Of a stretch of DNA of 64,000 bases, positions 27,348 through 34,463 are shown in pieces. The notes beneath the pieces were generated by a model, which worked only from the letters and a program-made list of their open reading frames with translations, did no database searches and was not told the DNA's origin. Each line of letters begins with the position of its first letter. Position 1 is the first letter of the stretch. The stretch is from Fodinibius sp052060035 (GTDB lineage: Bacteria; Bacteroidota; Rhodothermia; Balneolales; Balneolaceae), in contig NZ_JBPOEA010000004.1 of NCBI RefSeq assembly GCF_052060035.1, positions 124,001 to 188,000 of the forward strand. The letters are read 5' to 3'. The position numbers were made by a program, and so were the translations under genes.

Positions 27348-28112
27348 TTAAACTTTAACAACTTCAATCTCTCTCATCTTAAACTTTTGCTCAAACTCGG
27401 AAGCTATATTTTTATCAGTTATTATAGTATTAATAGGAGTAAGGTCACATATGTATGAGAAGCTATGTCGACCAAACTTAGTCGAGTCTGTAACTGCAAT
27501 TACTCTATTTGCTCGCTCAACCATTATACGATTCAATTGTGCTTCTAACGGATTGGAAGTTGTAAGTCCATGCTCAAAATCCATCCCGTCCACTCCTAAA
27601 AAAAGAGTATCAAAATAGTAATTTTGCATGGTACGTTCTGCTTCAGGGCCCACTAAAGAATACGATTTATCACGCAAAACACCTCCTGTCAACATAATTT
27701 CAAGCCCTGTTGCACCAGCCAATTCTAAACCAATATTTATTGCATTGGTCATTATCGTTAAATTGGACTTCTCCTTAATTCTTAATGCAATTTCTCGTGT
27801 TGTTGATCCTGAATCTAATATAATTGAATCACCATCATTGACAAGTGATGCAGCATATTCCCCTATTCGCTTCTTTTCCTCTACATTTATTTTCTTCTTC
27901 TCTTCAATTGATGGATCGTTGTAAACATTATTTCGCAGCAGAGCACCACCATAAGTACGATCTATTAACCCCTTCTTCTCAAAGAAGTCCAAATCATTTC
28001 TAATAGTTACCGTAGAAACCTCAAACTCTTCACTAAGTTCATCAACTCGTACAGCTCCTTCATTCTGAATTTTTTGAATTATTTTATCTCTTCTATCTAC
28101 AGTTGATTTCAT
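27348..28112 (-). CDS. DeoR-family transcriptional repressor (AgaR-like)
   Basis: The 254-aa protein has an N-terminal DeoR helix-turn-helix (RRDKIIQKIQNEGAVRVDEL, then VSTVTIRNDLDFFEKKGLIDRTYGGAL, with residues ~24-52 as the recognition unit) and the DeoR sensor domain. IILDSGSTTREIALRI (phosphosugar-binding loop), TNAINIGLEL, MLTGGVLRDKSYSLVGPEAE, FLGVDGMDFEHGLTTSNPLEA and VTDSTKFGRHSF are all conserved. Members such as AgaR, GatR and FruR-type sense phosphorylated sugars. Position next to the tagatose pathway suggests that it represses both divergent operons until a phosphosugar accumulates (inference). Confidence 0.88.
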   Translation of the reverse strand: MKSTVDRRDKIIQKIQNEGAVRVDELSEEFEVSTVTIRNDLDFFEKKGLIDRTYGGALLRNNVYNDPSIEEKKKINVEEKKRIGEYAASLVNDGDSIILDSGSTTREIALRIKEKSNLTIMTNAINIGLELAGATGLEIMLTGGVLRDKSYSLVGPEAERTMQNYYFDTLFLGVDGMDFEHGLTTSNPLEAQLNRIMVERANRVIAVTDSTKFGRHSFSYICDLTPINTIITDKNIASEFEQKFKMREIEVVKV

Positions 28113-28518
28113 AAAATGATTTTTGCAATTAAATATATTTAAAATGTCAGAAAAAAAGATAAAAAAAGAAAATCACCCTTCATAGTACTTTTAGTTTAAA
28201 GAAACACAAGCCCTAATACCTGTTTTAACCAAAATAATCTCTGTAAATAGAAATAATCTTGATCCAAAACACACACACAAAGATAAGTTGCATGCACCTA
28301 TTCTTAGTCAAATATTCAAACGCAATGTTAATGTTATAGAATAGCAAGAATTGAGAGGAGATGATTCCAAGTTACAAAAAGGATAATTACTCTACAGAAT
28401 TACACCCTAATATTTTTCGGGAAACAGTTTCCCCTTATTCCCCTTCGGTACTACAAATAGTACTACATGAAATCCCATAATCGCTGCCCATTTCACGCAC
28501 AGGAATATATCGCATAGA
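28113..28518. other. AT-rich non-coding stretch between the repressor gene and the tRNA fragment
   Basis: It must carry the promoter of the deoR-type gene at its left end. It contains a short CACACACACA tract and AT-rich DNA. A 23-codon minus-strand frame at 28407-28475 (MGFHVVLFVVPKGNKGKLF...) could be the degenerate N-terminus of a tyrosine integrase, expected next to an attachment site, but this is too short to claim. Confidence 0.4.
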
Positions 28519-28560
28519 TTACGGATCAGGAGGTTAGGGGTTCGAATCCTCTCAGGCGTA
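28519..28560 (+). tRNA. 3' half of a tRNA-Arg(ACG) gene, attachment-site scar
   Basis: The sequence reads from the anticodon loop onward: loop TTACGGA, 3' anticodon strand TCAGG, variable loop AGGTT, T arm AGGGG-TTCGAAT-CCTCT (five pairs, one wobble), acceptor strand CAGGCGT and discriminator A. The 5' half is absent: no sequence upstream pairs with TCAGG or with the acceptor strand, and no D arm is seen. Such fragments are left where a tyrosine integrase recombined into the 3' half of a tRNA-Arg gene. It is not a functional tRNA. Confidence 0.8.
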
Positions 28561-28569
28561 CTCTCTACT

Positions 28570-28618
28570 AAGCCTTTGAATAGCAATAAATTACAGCTAT
28601 TTAAAGGCTTTATTTTCT
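28570..28618 (+). terminator. Terminator of the broken tRNA-Arg gene
   Basis: A 15-bp stem with one G-T pair (AAGCCTTTGAATAGC / GCTATTTAAAGGCTT) and an 11-nt loop is followed by TATTTTCTT. It starts 9 bp after the tRNA fragment, which is where a native tRNA terminator would be, and shows that the fragment still has its original downstream flank. Confidence 0.8.
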
Positions 28619-28769
28619 TGCCCAAAAAACCCATTTCGAGACAAGGATATTAGTCACATCTTAGAGAAGAGTGGCGATATCAATGAGTTATGGCTTCTTT
28701 TTTTTAACACTTCCTTTAATTTAAGACTTGTACTGGTATTATTGCTAAGGCTGCACCTTGTCTATCAGC
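28619..28769. other. Short non-coding stretch right of the island boundary
   Basis: No gene, repeat or site is recognised here; it leads into the terminator of the acyl-CoA transferase gene. Confidence 0.5.
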
Positions 28770-28807
28770 ATTAAAGAAAGCCCCATCCACATATTGAATG
28801 AGGCTTT
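28770..28807 (-). terminator. Terminator of the acyl-CoA transferase gene
   Basis: On the minus strand a 10-bp stem (AAAGCCTCAT / ATGGGGCTTT, one G-T pair) with an 11-nt loop is followed by CTTTAATG. It lies 31 bp past the stop codon. Confidence 0.65.
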
Positions 28808-28838
28808 ATAAAAATGGAAAGTTATCACTTAATTTTTA

Positions 28839-30122
28839 TCAGACGTGTTTAAACCGATCATGTACTGCTTTTTGCAGCTCTTCACGATGATCGGGATGCG
28901 CTATCCCAATAAGGGCCTTGGCGCGATCACGCATATTTTTACCATAGAGATTAGCAACACCATATTCAGTAACCACATAATGCACGTGGGCACGTGTAGT
29001 TACAACACCGGCTCCCTGTTTTAGATGAGGAACAATCTTACTTTCTCCGCGGCTGGTTGTCGACGGCAGGGCAATAATTGGTTTTCCTCCTTCACTTAAA
29101 GAAGCACCACGGATAAAGTCCATCTGTCCGCCCACCCCCGAATAATGATAAGTCCCAATGGAATCGGCACAAACCTGCCCGGTAATATCAACTTCTACCG
29201 CACTGTTTATCGCCGTTACCTTGGGATTTCGACGAATCACCGCCGTATCATTTACATACTCCACATCGAGCATGGCAATCATGGGATTGTCATCCACAAA
29301 ATCGTACAATTTTCGTCCTCCCATCACAAAACTGCCTACAATTTTTTCCGGATGAGTAGCCTTCTCCTTTCCGTTAATGACCCCCTTTTCCACCAAATCG
29401 ATAACCCCATCAGAAAACATCTCGGTATGAATACCTAAATTCTTATGGTTGCCAAGAGCATCCAGCACTGCATTGGGAATGGCCCCAATCCCCATCTGCA
29501 ACGTCGCTCCATTATCGACAAGATCAGCACAATTTTGACCAATTTTTCGCTCAACCTCATTTGGCTCTGGAATGGAAAGCTCATGCAGAGGCTCATCTGA
29601 TCTTACCAGTGCATTAAAACGACTGGCATGGAAAATACCATCACCGTGCGTGCGCGGCATATTAGGATTTACCAGCGCGATAGCGCGTTTAGCTTCTTGC
29701 AGGGCAGCGCGAGAAGCATCCACAGAAACACCCAGCGAGCAGTAGCCGTGTTTGTCGGGCGGTGAAACCTGAACAAGAGCCATATCAATAGGCATAATAT
29801 TTTGGCGAAACAGGCCCGGAACTTCACTTAGAAAAATGGGTAAATAATCTGCACTCCCTTCGTTTACGGCCTTGCGAACGTTAGCTCCTACAAAAAACGC
29901 ATCGGTATGGAAGGTATCGCTGTATTCCGGTTTTACATAGGGCGCTTCGCCTTCAGTATGTAAGTGAACCACTTCAATATCCTCAAGTTCCGGAGCTCGT
30001 GCTGTCATCGCATTGATAAGTGGTTGTGGTGCAGCGGCAACACTGTGGATAAACACACGGTCTCCTGAGTTGATGAGCTTTACAGCTTCTTCTGCGGTGG
30101 TGTACTTGTCTTTATAAGACAT
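28839..30122 (-). CDS. Acetyl-CoA hydrolase/transferase family protein (4-hydroxybutyrate/acetate CoA-transferase-like)
   Basis: The 427-aa protein belongs to the Cat1/AbfT CoA-transferase group: VQVSPPDKHGYCSLGVSVDA, LQMGIGAIPNAVLDAL, GIHTEMFSDG with the probable catalytic Glu234 that forms the glutamyl-CoA intermediate, and VTEYGVANLYGKN with the GAGVVTTRAHVHYV segment near the end. It moves CoA between acetate or other short acids and their acyl-CoA partner. It is a single gene with its own terminator, divergent from a ketoacyl synthase gene. The acid substrate is not determinable by eye; 4-hydroxybutyrate, acetate or propionate/succinate are options, the last fitting the methylmalonyl-CoA genes 20 kb away. 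Confidence 0.85.
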   Translation of the reverse strand: MSYKDKYTTAEEAVKLINSGDRVFIHSVAAAPQPLINAMTARAPELEDIEVVHLHTEGEAPYVKPEYSDTFHTDAFFVGANVRKAVNEGSADYLPIFLSEVPGLFRQNIMPIDMALVQVSPPDKHGYCSLGVSVDASRAALQEAKRAIALVNPNMPRTHGDGIFHASRFNALVRSDEPLHELSIPEPNEVERKIGQNCADLVDNGATLQMGIGAIPNAVLDALGNHKNLGIHTEMFSDGVIDLVEKGVINGKEKATHPEKIVGSFVMGGRKLYDFVDDNPMIAMLDVEYVNDTAVIRRNPKVTAINSAVEVDITGQVCADSIGTYHYSGVGGQMDFIRGASLSEGGKPIIALPSTTSRGESKIVPHLKQGAGVVTTRAHVHYVVTEYGVANLYGKNMRDRAKALIGIAHPDHREELQKAVHDRFKHV

Positions 30123-30487
30123 AGAATTATGATTCTTAAACGGTTAAATGGTTGTCATTTGGGATTTTTTAATCAATAATAAATAAGAGCTTTAAAACGT
30201 TTTCACCCGCAATAAAACAATTTTCCTGGATGCTATCTAAATTCATAAGTATTCATTCATCGTGAAGCTTCTAAAGCCCCAAAAGTCACCCTGAAATAAT
30301 CATTTTAATATGTAATCGGTATGAAGAAAATCCAATAAAAAGACAAAAAAGTATGAAATAAATTTATTCTATTTTATATGGGTTTGAGCTATTTTATTTT
30401 TTGCAGTTATACAAAATTATAAGCACCATGCTAACATCATATTGTTAATATATTTTCAACGCTTATTTTACTGATTGATATTCTTTT
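30123..30487. promoter_or_regulatory. Divergent intergenic region, 365 bp
   Basis: AT-rich spacer between the acyl-CoA transferase (leftward) and the FabH-like gene (rightward). Promoters for both must lie here. No small gene, RNA or operator is recognised. Confidence 0.4.
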
Positions 30488-31570
30488 ATGGCTTTTTCTT
30501 TTCGTACTGTAATAACCGGCACCGGCTCATATATACCCCCCAACAAAGTTTCCAACTCTCATTTTCTGGACCGTACCTTTTTAACTGCCAACGGTTCTTC
30601 ATTTGATAAGACCAATGAGGAAATCATTCAGAAATTTGAGGAGATTACCGGGATTAAAGAGCGGCGTTACGCAGCCGATAATATTCTTGCTTCTGATATG
30701 GGAGCTGAGGCAGCTCAAAAAGCACTTAAAGACGCCGATCTTGATCCCGAAGAGCTGGACTATATTATTGTAGCCCATAACTTTGGAGATGTTCGCGCCG
30801 ATAATCCCGTTACCGATATGGTACCCAGCCTGGCTTCGCGCGTGAAGCAAAAATTGGAAATTACTAATCCAGGATGCGTAGCTTATGATCTCCCATTCGG
30901 ATGTCCCGGTTGGCTGCAGGGCATTATCCAGTCGAACTATTATCTAAAAAGTGGTGATACTTCCAGTTGCCTGATTATTGGCACTGAAACACTTTCGCGT
31001 ATCTGCGATCCTAATGACCGAGACAGCATGATTTACGCTGACGGGGCTGGTGCTACGGTTTTAGAATCCCGGGAAACAGATGAAGACATCGGGATTTTGA
31101 GTCATGCCGCACGAACAGATGCCAAAGACCAAGCCTATTACTTGCGGATGGAACCTCCTTTCGACCCTGAAAAAGCAGACGCTCCCCTTTATATGCACAT
31201 GGATGGTCGCAAGCTGTATCAGTATGCACTCACCAATGTGCCAAGTCTTGTAAAGTCAAGCCTGCAGAAAGCAGACCTCGATTTCGATGATGTTCACAAA
31301 GTGCTTATCCATCAGGCCAACGCCAAGATGGACGCTGCCATTTTAAAGCGATTGGGTAAATTATGCGGCAAGAAAAATATTTCTGATGATATTATGCCCA
31401 TGACAATTTCATGGCTTGGCAACACCTCTGTTGCTACCGTACCTACCATGCTCGACCTTATTCAACACAATAAAATGGATGGCCATCACATAAATTCCGG
31501 TGATAACCTCGTTTTTGCATCCGTAGGCGCAGGCATGAATATCAACTCAATGGTTTATAAGATGCCTTAA
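30488..31570 (+). CDS. 3-oxoacyl-ACP synthase III-like (FabH family) ketosynthase
   Basis: The 360-aa thiolase-fold protein has the KAS III triad: Cys139 in FGCPGWLQG, His in LIHQANAKMD near 277 and Asn in GNTSVATVP. It opens with VITGTGSYIPPNKVSN and ends FASVGAGMNINSMVYKMP. KAS III condenses acyl-CoA with malonyl-ACP in the first step of fatty acid synthesis. It is longer than E. coli FabH (317 aa) and stands alone, outside a fab cluster, so it may be a second, specialised ketosynthase (inference). Downstream is the convergent DUF302 gene. Confidence 0.85.
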   Translation: MAFSFRTVITGTGSYIPPNKVSNSHFLDRTFLTANGSSFDKTNEEIIQKFEEITGIKERRYAADNILASDMGAEAAQKALKDADLDPEELDYIIVAHNFGDVRADNPVTDMVPSLASRVKQKLEITNPGCVAYDLPFGCPGWLQGIIQSNYYLKSGDTSSCLIIGTETLSRICDPNDRDSMIYADGAGATVLESRETDEDIGILSHAARTDAKDQAYYLRMEPPFDPEKADAPLYMHMDGRKLYQYALTNVPSLVKSSLQKADLDFDDVHKVLIHQANAKMDAAILKRLGKLCGKKNISDDIMPMTISWLGNTSVATVPTMLDLIQHNKMDGHHINSGDNLVFASVGAGMNINSMVYKMP

Positions 31571-31585
31571 GCTGAAAACTTCAAC

Positions 31586-31972
31586 TTATAAGTTGTTAAT
31601 CACTTTTTTCAGCAAGTCACGAACCTGTTGGGCTACTTCTCCAAGCTCCTCATTGTCGACGGCCTGCATCGAAGCAACGGGGTCCACTGCAGCAACTTCA
31701 ACCTTCCCGTTTTTGTGCTCCTGCACAATCACATTGCAGGGCAGCATCAATCCAATATGGTCTTCTGAATTCAGGGCTTTATGGGCCAGTGGCGGATTAC
31801 ATGCCCCCAAAATCTGATACTTCTTAAAATCTACATCGAGCTTCTTTTTGAGTGTTGCTTTGATATCAATTTCTGTAAGCACACCAAAGCCTTCTTCTTT
31901 AAGCGCTTCAGTGGTTTTTTCTATGGCATCCTCAAAAGTAGTATCCAGTGTTTTGCTAAAATAATACGACAT
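31586..31972 (-). CDS. DUF302 family protein
   Basis: The 128-aa protein shows the DUF302 pattern: VLTEIDIKATLKKKLDVDF, then YQILGACNPPLAHKAL and GLMLPCNVIVQE, with a conserved Cys in each of the last two. Function is unknown; related proteins occur near redox and sulfur genes. It ends 16 bp from the convergent FabH-like gene and is on the same strand as the Dps, OsmC and thioredoxin genes that follow, which suggests a stress role (inference). Confidence 0.88.
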   Translation of the reverse strand: MSYYFSKTLDTTFEDAIEKTTEALKEEGFGVLTEIDIKATLKKKLDVDFKKYQILGACNPPLAHKALNSEDHIGLMLPCNVIVQEHKNGKVEVAAVDPVASMQAVDNEELGEVAQQVRDLLKKVINNL

Positions 31973-32074
31973 AATTATGAGTGATTTAATATTGTGTAAA
32001 TTGCTTTTAGAATCCCAATGATAATGGCCCCTGAGTAATCTTAAAGGCCTTTATTTGTATCTACGTTCCATCAA

Positions 32075-32554
32075 TTAATTGTTATCAACGTATGAAGAAT
32101 ACATCCAAACCTCTTTTTCCTGCTCGCGGATGTAGTCGCTCATCAAAGCGTTGGTTCCTTCGTCCCCGGCTTCATCAGAAAGCTCCAGAATTTCTCGCTG
32201 CAAAGTGATAATGGTTGTAAACGCATCCAAAATTTCATGCACGGCTGTTTTACCATCCGACACCTGTTTGCTTTCCGTAATATCAGACTCCTCGATATAT
32301 CCGGAATAACGATGATTTGGGGAATAGCCCAGCGTTAAAATACGTTCGGCCACCTCGTCAATTTTCACCAGCAGATCGTTATACAACTCTTCAAACTTTA
32401 GGTGAAGTTCAAAAAAGTCATCTCCCTTAATATTCCAATGGTATCCACGTGTATTTTGGTAAAACACCGAGTAATTCGCCAGAAGCTCATTCAGCTTTGT
32501 TTCCAACTCTTTTGACTTGGTTTTATCAAGACCGATCTTGTTTAAATTGCTCAT
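32075..32554 (-). CDS. dps: Dps-family mini-ferritin
   Basis: The 159-aa four-helix protein has the Dps ferroxidase signature YHWNIKGDDFFELHLKFEEL (His, Asp and Glu of the intersubunit site, ~39-58) followed by LLVKIDEVAERILTLGYSP. Dps oxidises Fe(II) with hydrogen peroxide, stores iron and protects DNA. The N-terminus has several lysines (IGLDKTKSKELETK) that could touch DNA. It is part of a leftward redox group with OsmC and thioredoxin genes, 72 bp apart from the former, so may have its own promoter. Confidence 0.93.
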   Translation of the reverse strand: MSNLNKIGLDKTKSKELETKLNELLANYSVFYQNTRGYHWNIKGDDFFELHLKFEELYNDLLVKIDEVAERILTLGYSPNHRYSGYIEESDITESKQVSDGKTAVHEILDAFTTIITLQREILELSDEAGDEGTNALMSDYIREQEKEVWMYSSYVDNN

Positions 32555-32626
32555 AATATATTCTCTTTCGTTTTATTGAATGAATGTCTGTTCTATACTT
32601 TTAGGTAATTCTCTATATTTCCAGCT

Positions 32627-33076
32627 TTAATCAAGCAACCCGACCGTTACTTTAGGCTCAAAATTAATTTTTGTTTTGATCGACCGGGTAATCAGACAAG
32701 CCTCTTCAGCCTTTTCCATGATCCGCTTGGCCTTTTCAGCAAATTTCTCATCAGTAATTGTAAGTTCAGGTTTCAGGGTAATCTCTGAAACCACAAACTT
32801 TCCCTCTTGTTTAGAGAGCTTACCAGTTGCTTGCACTTCAAGATTTTCAAAATTCAACTTTGAATACTCGGCAATAGCTACAAAGGTAGTCATAAAACAA
32901 CTGCTCACCGACGAAACAAAAAGATGTTCGGGTGACCATATACCCTCTACGCCACCATCGAACTGAGGAGGTGTGGCCACTTCTATAGTCGCATCTAATT
33001 CAGGAGAACTCAGCGTGCCAATACGTCCCTTTTTCCAATCTAAATCTACTTGGTACTCGTGCTTTTGGTCGCTCAT
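32627..33076 (-). CDS. OsmC/Ohr-family peroxiredoxin-like protein
   Basis: The 149-aa protein has the two catalytic cysteines of the OsmC family, one in SSVSSCFMTTFVAIAE (~58-73) and the other in EEACLITRSI near 130. The family reduces organic hydroperoxides with thiol help. Its start codon lies 2 bp from the stop of the thioredoxin gene, so the two are translationally coupled and thioredoxin may be its reductant (inference). Confidence 0.88.
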   Translation of the reverse strand: MSDQKHEYQVDLDWKKGRIGTLSSPELDATIEVATPPQFDGGVEGIWSPEHLFVSSVSSCFMTTFVAIAEYSKLNFENLEVQATGKLSKQEGKFVVSEITLKPELTITDEKFAEKAKRIMEKAEEACLITRSIKTKINFEPKVTVGLLD

Positions 33077-33078
33077 TA

Positions 33079-33399
33079 TTACCCTATTTTTTGATTAATA
33101 ATCTGTTCCAACTGCTTGGCCTGTACCACATCAGACTGCTGCCAGAGAATCTGACCATCCTTAAAGAGGATAAGCGTTGGCACACCACGGACATTATACT
33201 TGATGGCAGCGTCGGCATTCTTTTCTGCATCAACTTTTATAATGTTGATGGTGTCTCCCATCTTCTTTTTTAAATCCTTAAGAATAGGGTTCATCATTTT
33301 ACAGGGTCCGCACCAGTCGGCATAAAAATCTACCAGTACCGGTTTTTCTCCTTTAATAATGTCATTAAATGTTGTACTCTTTTTCTTTGTCTCAGCCAT
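33079..33399 (-). CDS. Thioredoxin
   Basis: The start MAETKKKSTTFND is preferred; the longer open frame upstream overlaps the preceding membrane protein gene and lacks any thioredoxin-like sequence. The 106-aa product has VLVDFYADWCGPCKMMNP with the WCGPCK active site near residues 29-34 and the cis-proline loop in VRGVPTLILF. It is a cytoplasmic disulfide reductase. It lies between a YgaP-like membrane protein gene and the osmC-like gene with overlaps of a few bases, forming one operon. Confidence 0.93.
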   Translation of the reverse strand: MAETKKKSTTFNDIIKGEKPVLVDFYADWCGPCKMMNPILKDLKKKMGDTINIIKVDAEKNADAAIKYNVRGVPTLILFKDGQILWQQSDVVQAKQLEQIINQKIG

Positions 33400-33400
33400 A

Positions 33401-33652
33401 TCAGTCTTCTTTAATTTCTGTAAATTCAACGTCGTCAATTTTGCTGCTTCCCGATTCAGACATAGACTGTGGGGCGACTGCACAATTTCCACAGAGACAC
33501 CCGGTATTCGTCGCTGCCTGGAACAAGAAAAATCCACCCAGCAATACCGATACCATATCTGCATGCCAACCGCCCATGCCTACAAAAAATAAACCGACAC
33601 TAAGGGCAACCCAGCGCATCGGATGCCAGTTATGTAACAACGTCTGTTTCAT
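33401..33652 (-). CDS. YgaP/DUF2892-like small membrane protein with a Cys-rich motif
   Basis: The start MKQTLLHNWHPMRW was chosen as typical for the family; an ATG four codons upstream is equally possible. Two membrane spans (MRWVALSVGLFFVGMGGW and MVSVLLGGFFLFQAATN) are followed by NTGCLCGNCAV, a conserved cluster of three Cys often seen in these proteins, then an acidic tail. The function is not established; such proteins are frequently beside thioredoxin or rhodanese genes. It heads the thioredoxin-OsmC run and has a Crp-like site upstream. Confidence 0.75.
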   Translation of the reverse strand: MKQTLLHNWHPMRWVALSVGLFFVGMGGWHADMVSVLLGGFFLFQAATNTGCLCGNCAVAPQSMSESGSSKIDDVEFTEIKED

Positions 33653-33721
33653 CGTTTTATGCATGATTACATCTATTTTTATCAATTATATCCAATGATA
33701 CCTGACTGCTCAACCAATGTC

Positions 33722-33737
33722 AGTGACAATTATCACA
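33722..33737. promoter_or_regulatory. Crp-like operator overlapping the stop codon of the Crp-family gene
   Basis: On the minus strand the sequence reads TGTGA-N6-TCACT, one base off the E. coli CRP consensus TGTGA-N6-TCACA. It lies ~70-85 bp upstream of the YgaP-like start and covers the stop codon of the neighbouring Crp-type regulator. That regulator keeps the Arg-Glu-x-x-x-Arg recognition residues that read GTGA half-sites in CRP. It probably controls the YgaP-thioredoxin-OsmC genes (inference). Confidence 0.55.
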
Positions 33738-34356
33738 TAAGGGTAATCTTATTTCTTCCTAATGTAACAAGCCCCTCCGCCTCCATCTTTTTCAGCAGTC
33801 GGGATATCACTTCACGCGCTGTTCCCAGTTCCTGCGCCAGCTGATCATGCGTCATTGTCAGCGTATCGGTTTCCATCACTTCACAGCGTTTCTTCAAAAA
33901 CTGTAGCAACCGCTCATCCATCTTCTTAAACGCCACCGCATCTACAACGTTCAGCAATTCAACAAATCGCTTGTGATAAATCTGAAAAATATAGTTTAAC
34001 CACTCGGGATGCTCTCGAATCAAATCATGAATTTTCTCCACCGGAATAAACAACACTTCTGACTCCTCTTCGGCCACTGCCTTCACCTTACTGGTATCGT
34101 GATACAAGCCGGCCAAAAACGACATAATGCACGTCTCACCGGGTTGTAAATAATACAAGACCATCTCCTTATAGGTATCGTCAGATTGCATCACTTTCAC
34201 ACTTCCGGCCGTTACAATAGGTATGGATCGCACAGGTGCATCTTCGGTCACTATGGTTTCACTGGGACCAAAATGCTTGGTTATTCCCAGATCCGACAGA
34301 TCTACATTTTCTTCCAGTGCGGATGTCAGTGAAGATAGATCAGTGGGGCGCTTCAT
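33733..34356 (-). CDS. Crp/Fnr-family transcription regulator, CRP-like recognition helix
   Basis: The 207-aa protein has an N-terminal cyclic-nucleotide-binding-type beta roll (~25-120) and a C-terminal winged helix (MTHDQLAQELGTAREVISRL). The recognition helix has Arg181, Glu182 and Arg186 in the same spacing as the DNA-reading residues of E. coli CRP (R180, E181, R185). It lacks the N-terminal cysteine cluster of oxygen-sensing FNR and a clear cAMP Arg-Ser pocket, so the signal is unknown. It precedes the YgaP-thioredoxin-OsmC genes and probably regulates them. Confidence 0.88.
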   Translation of the reverse strand: MKRPTDLSSLTSALEENVDLSDLGITKHFGPSETIVTEDAPVRSIPIVTAGSVKVMQSDDTYKEMVLYYLQPGETCIMSFLAGLYHDTSKVKAVAEEESEVLFIPVEKIHDLIREHPEWLNYIFQIYHKRFVELLNVVDAVAFKKMDERLLQFLKKRCEVMETDTLTMTHDQLAQELGTAREVISRLLKKMEAEGLVTLGRNKITLM

Positions 34357-34463
34357 ACTCTTTGATAAAAATTAGCGGATGACCCTTAATATAAGAAATA
34401 AAAGAGTGACCTATCCTAAATACTCATCCAGCAATGGAATCTCTCTTTTACCAACAATCAGTG

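Noticed and set aside
28407..28634. 75-codon minus-strand frame containing RIRTPNLLIRN
   Set aside because: This protein-like string is the reverse-strand reading of the tRNA-Arg 3' half, a common artefact. The 23-residue tail that might be an integrase N-terminus is too short to support.
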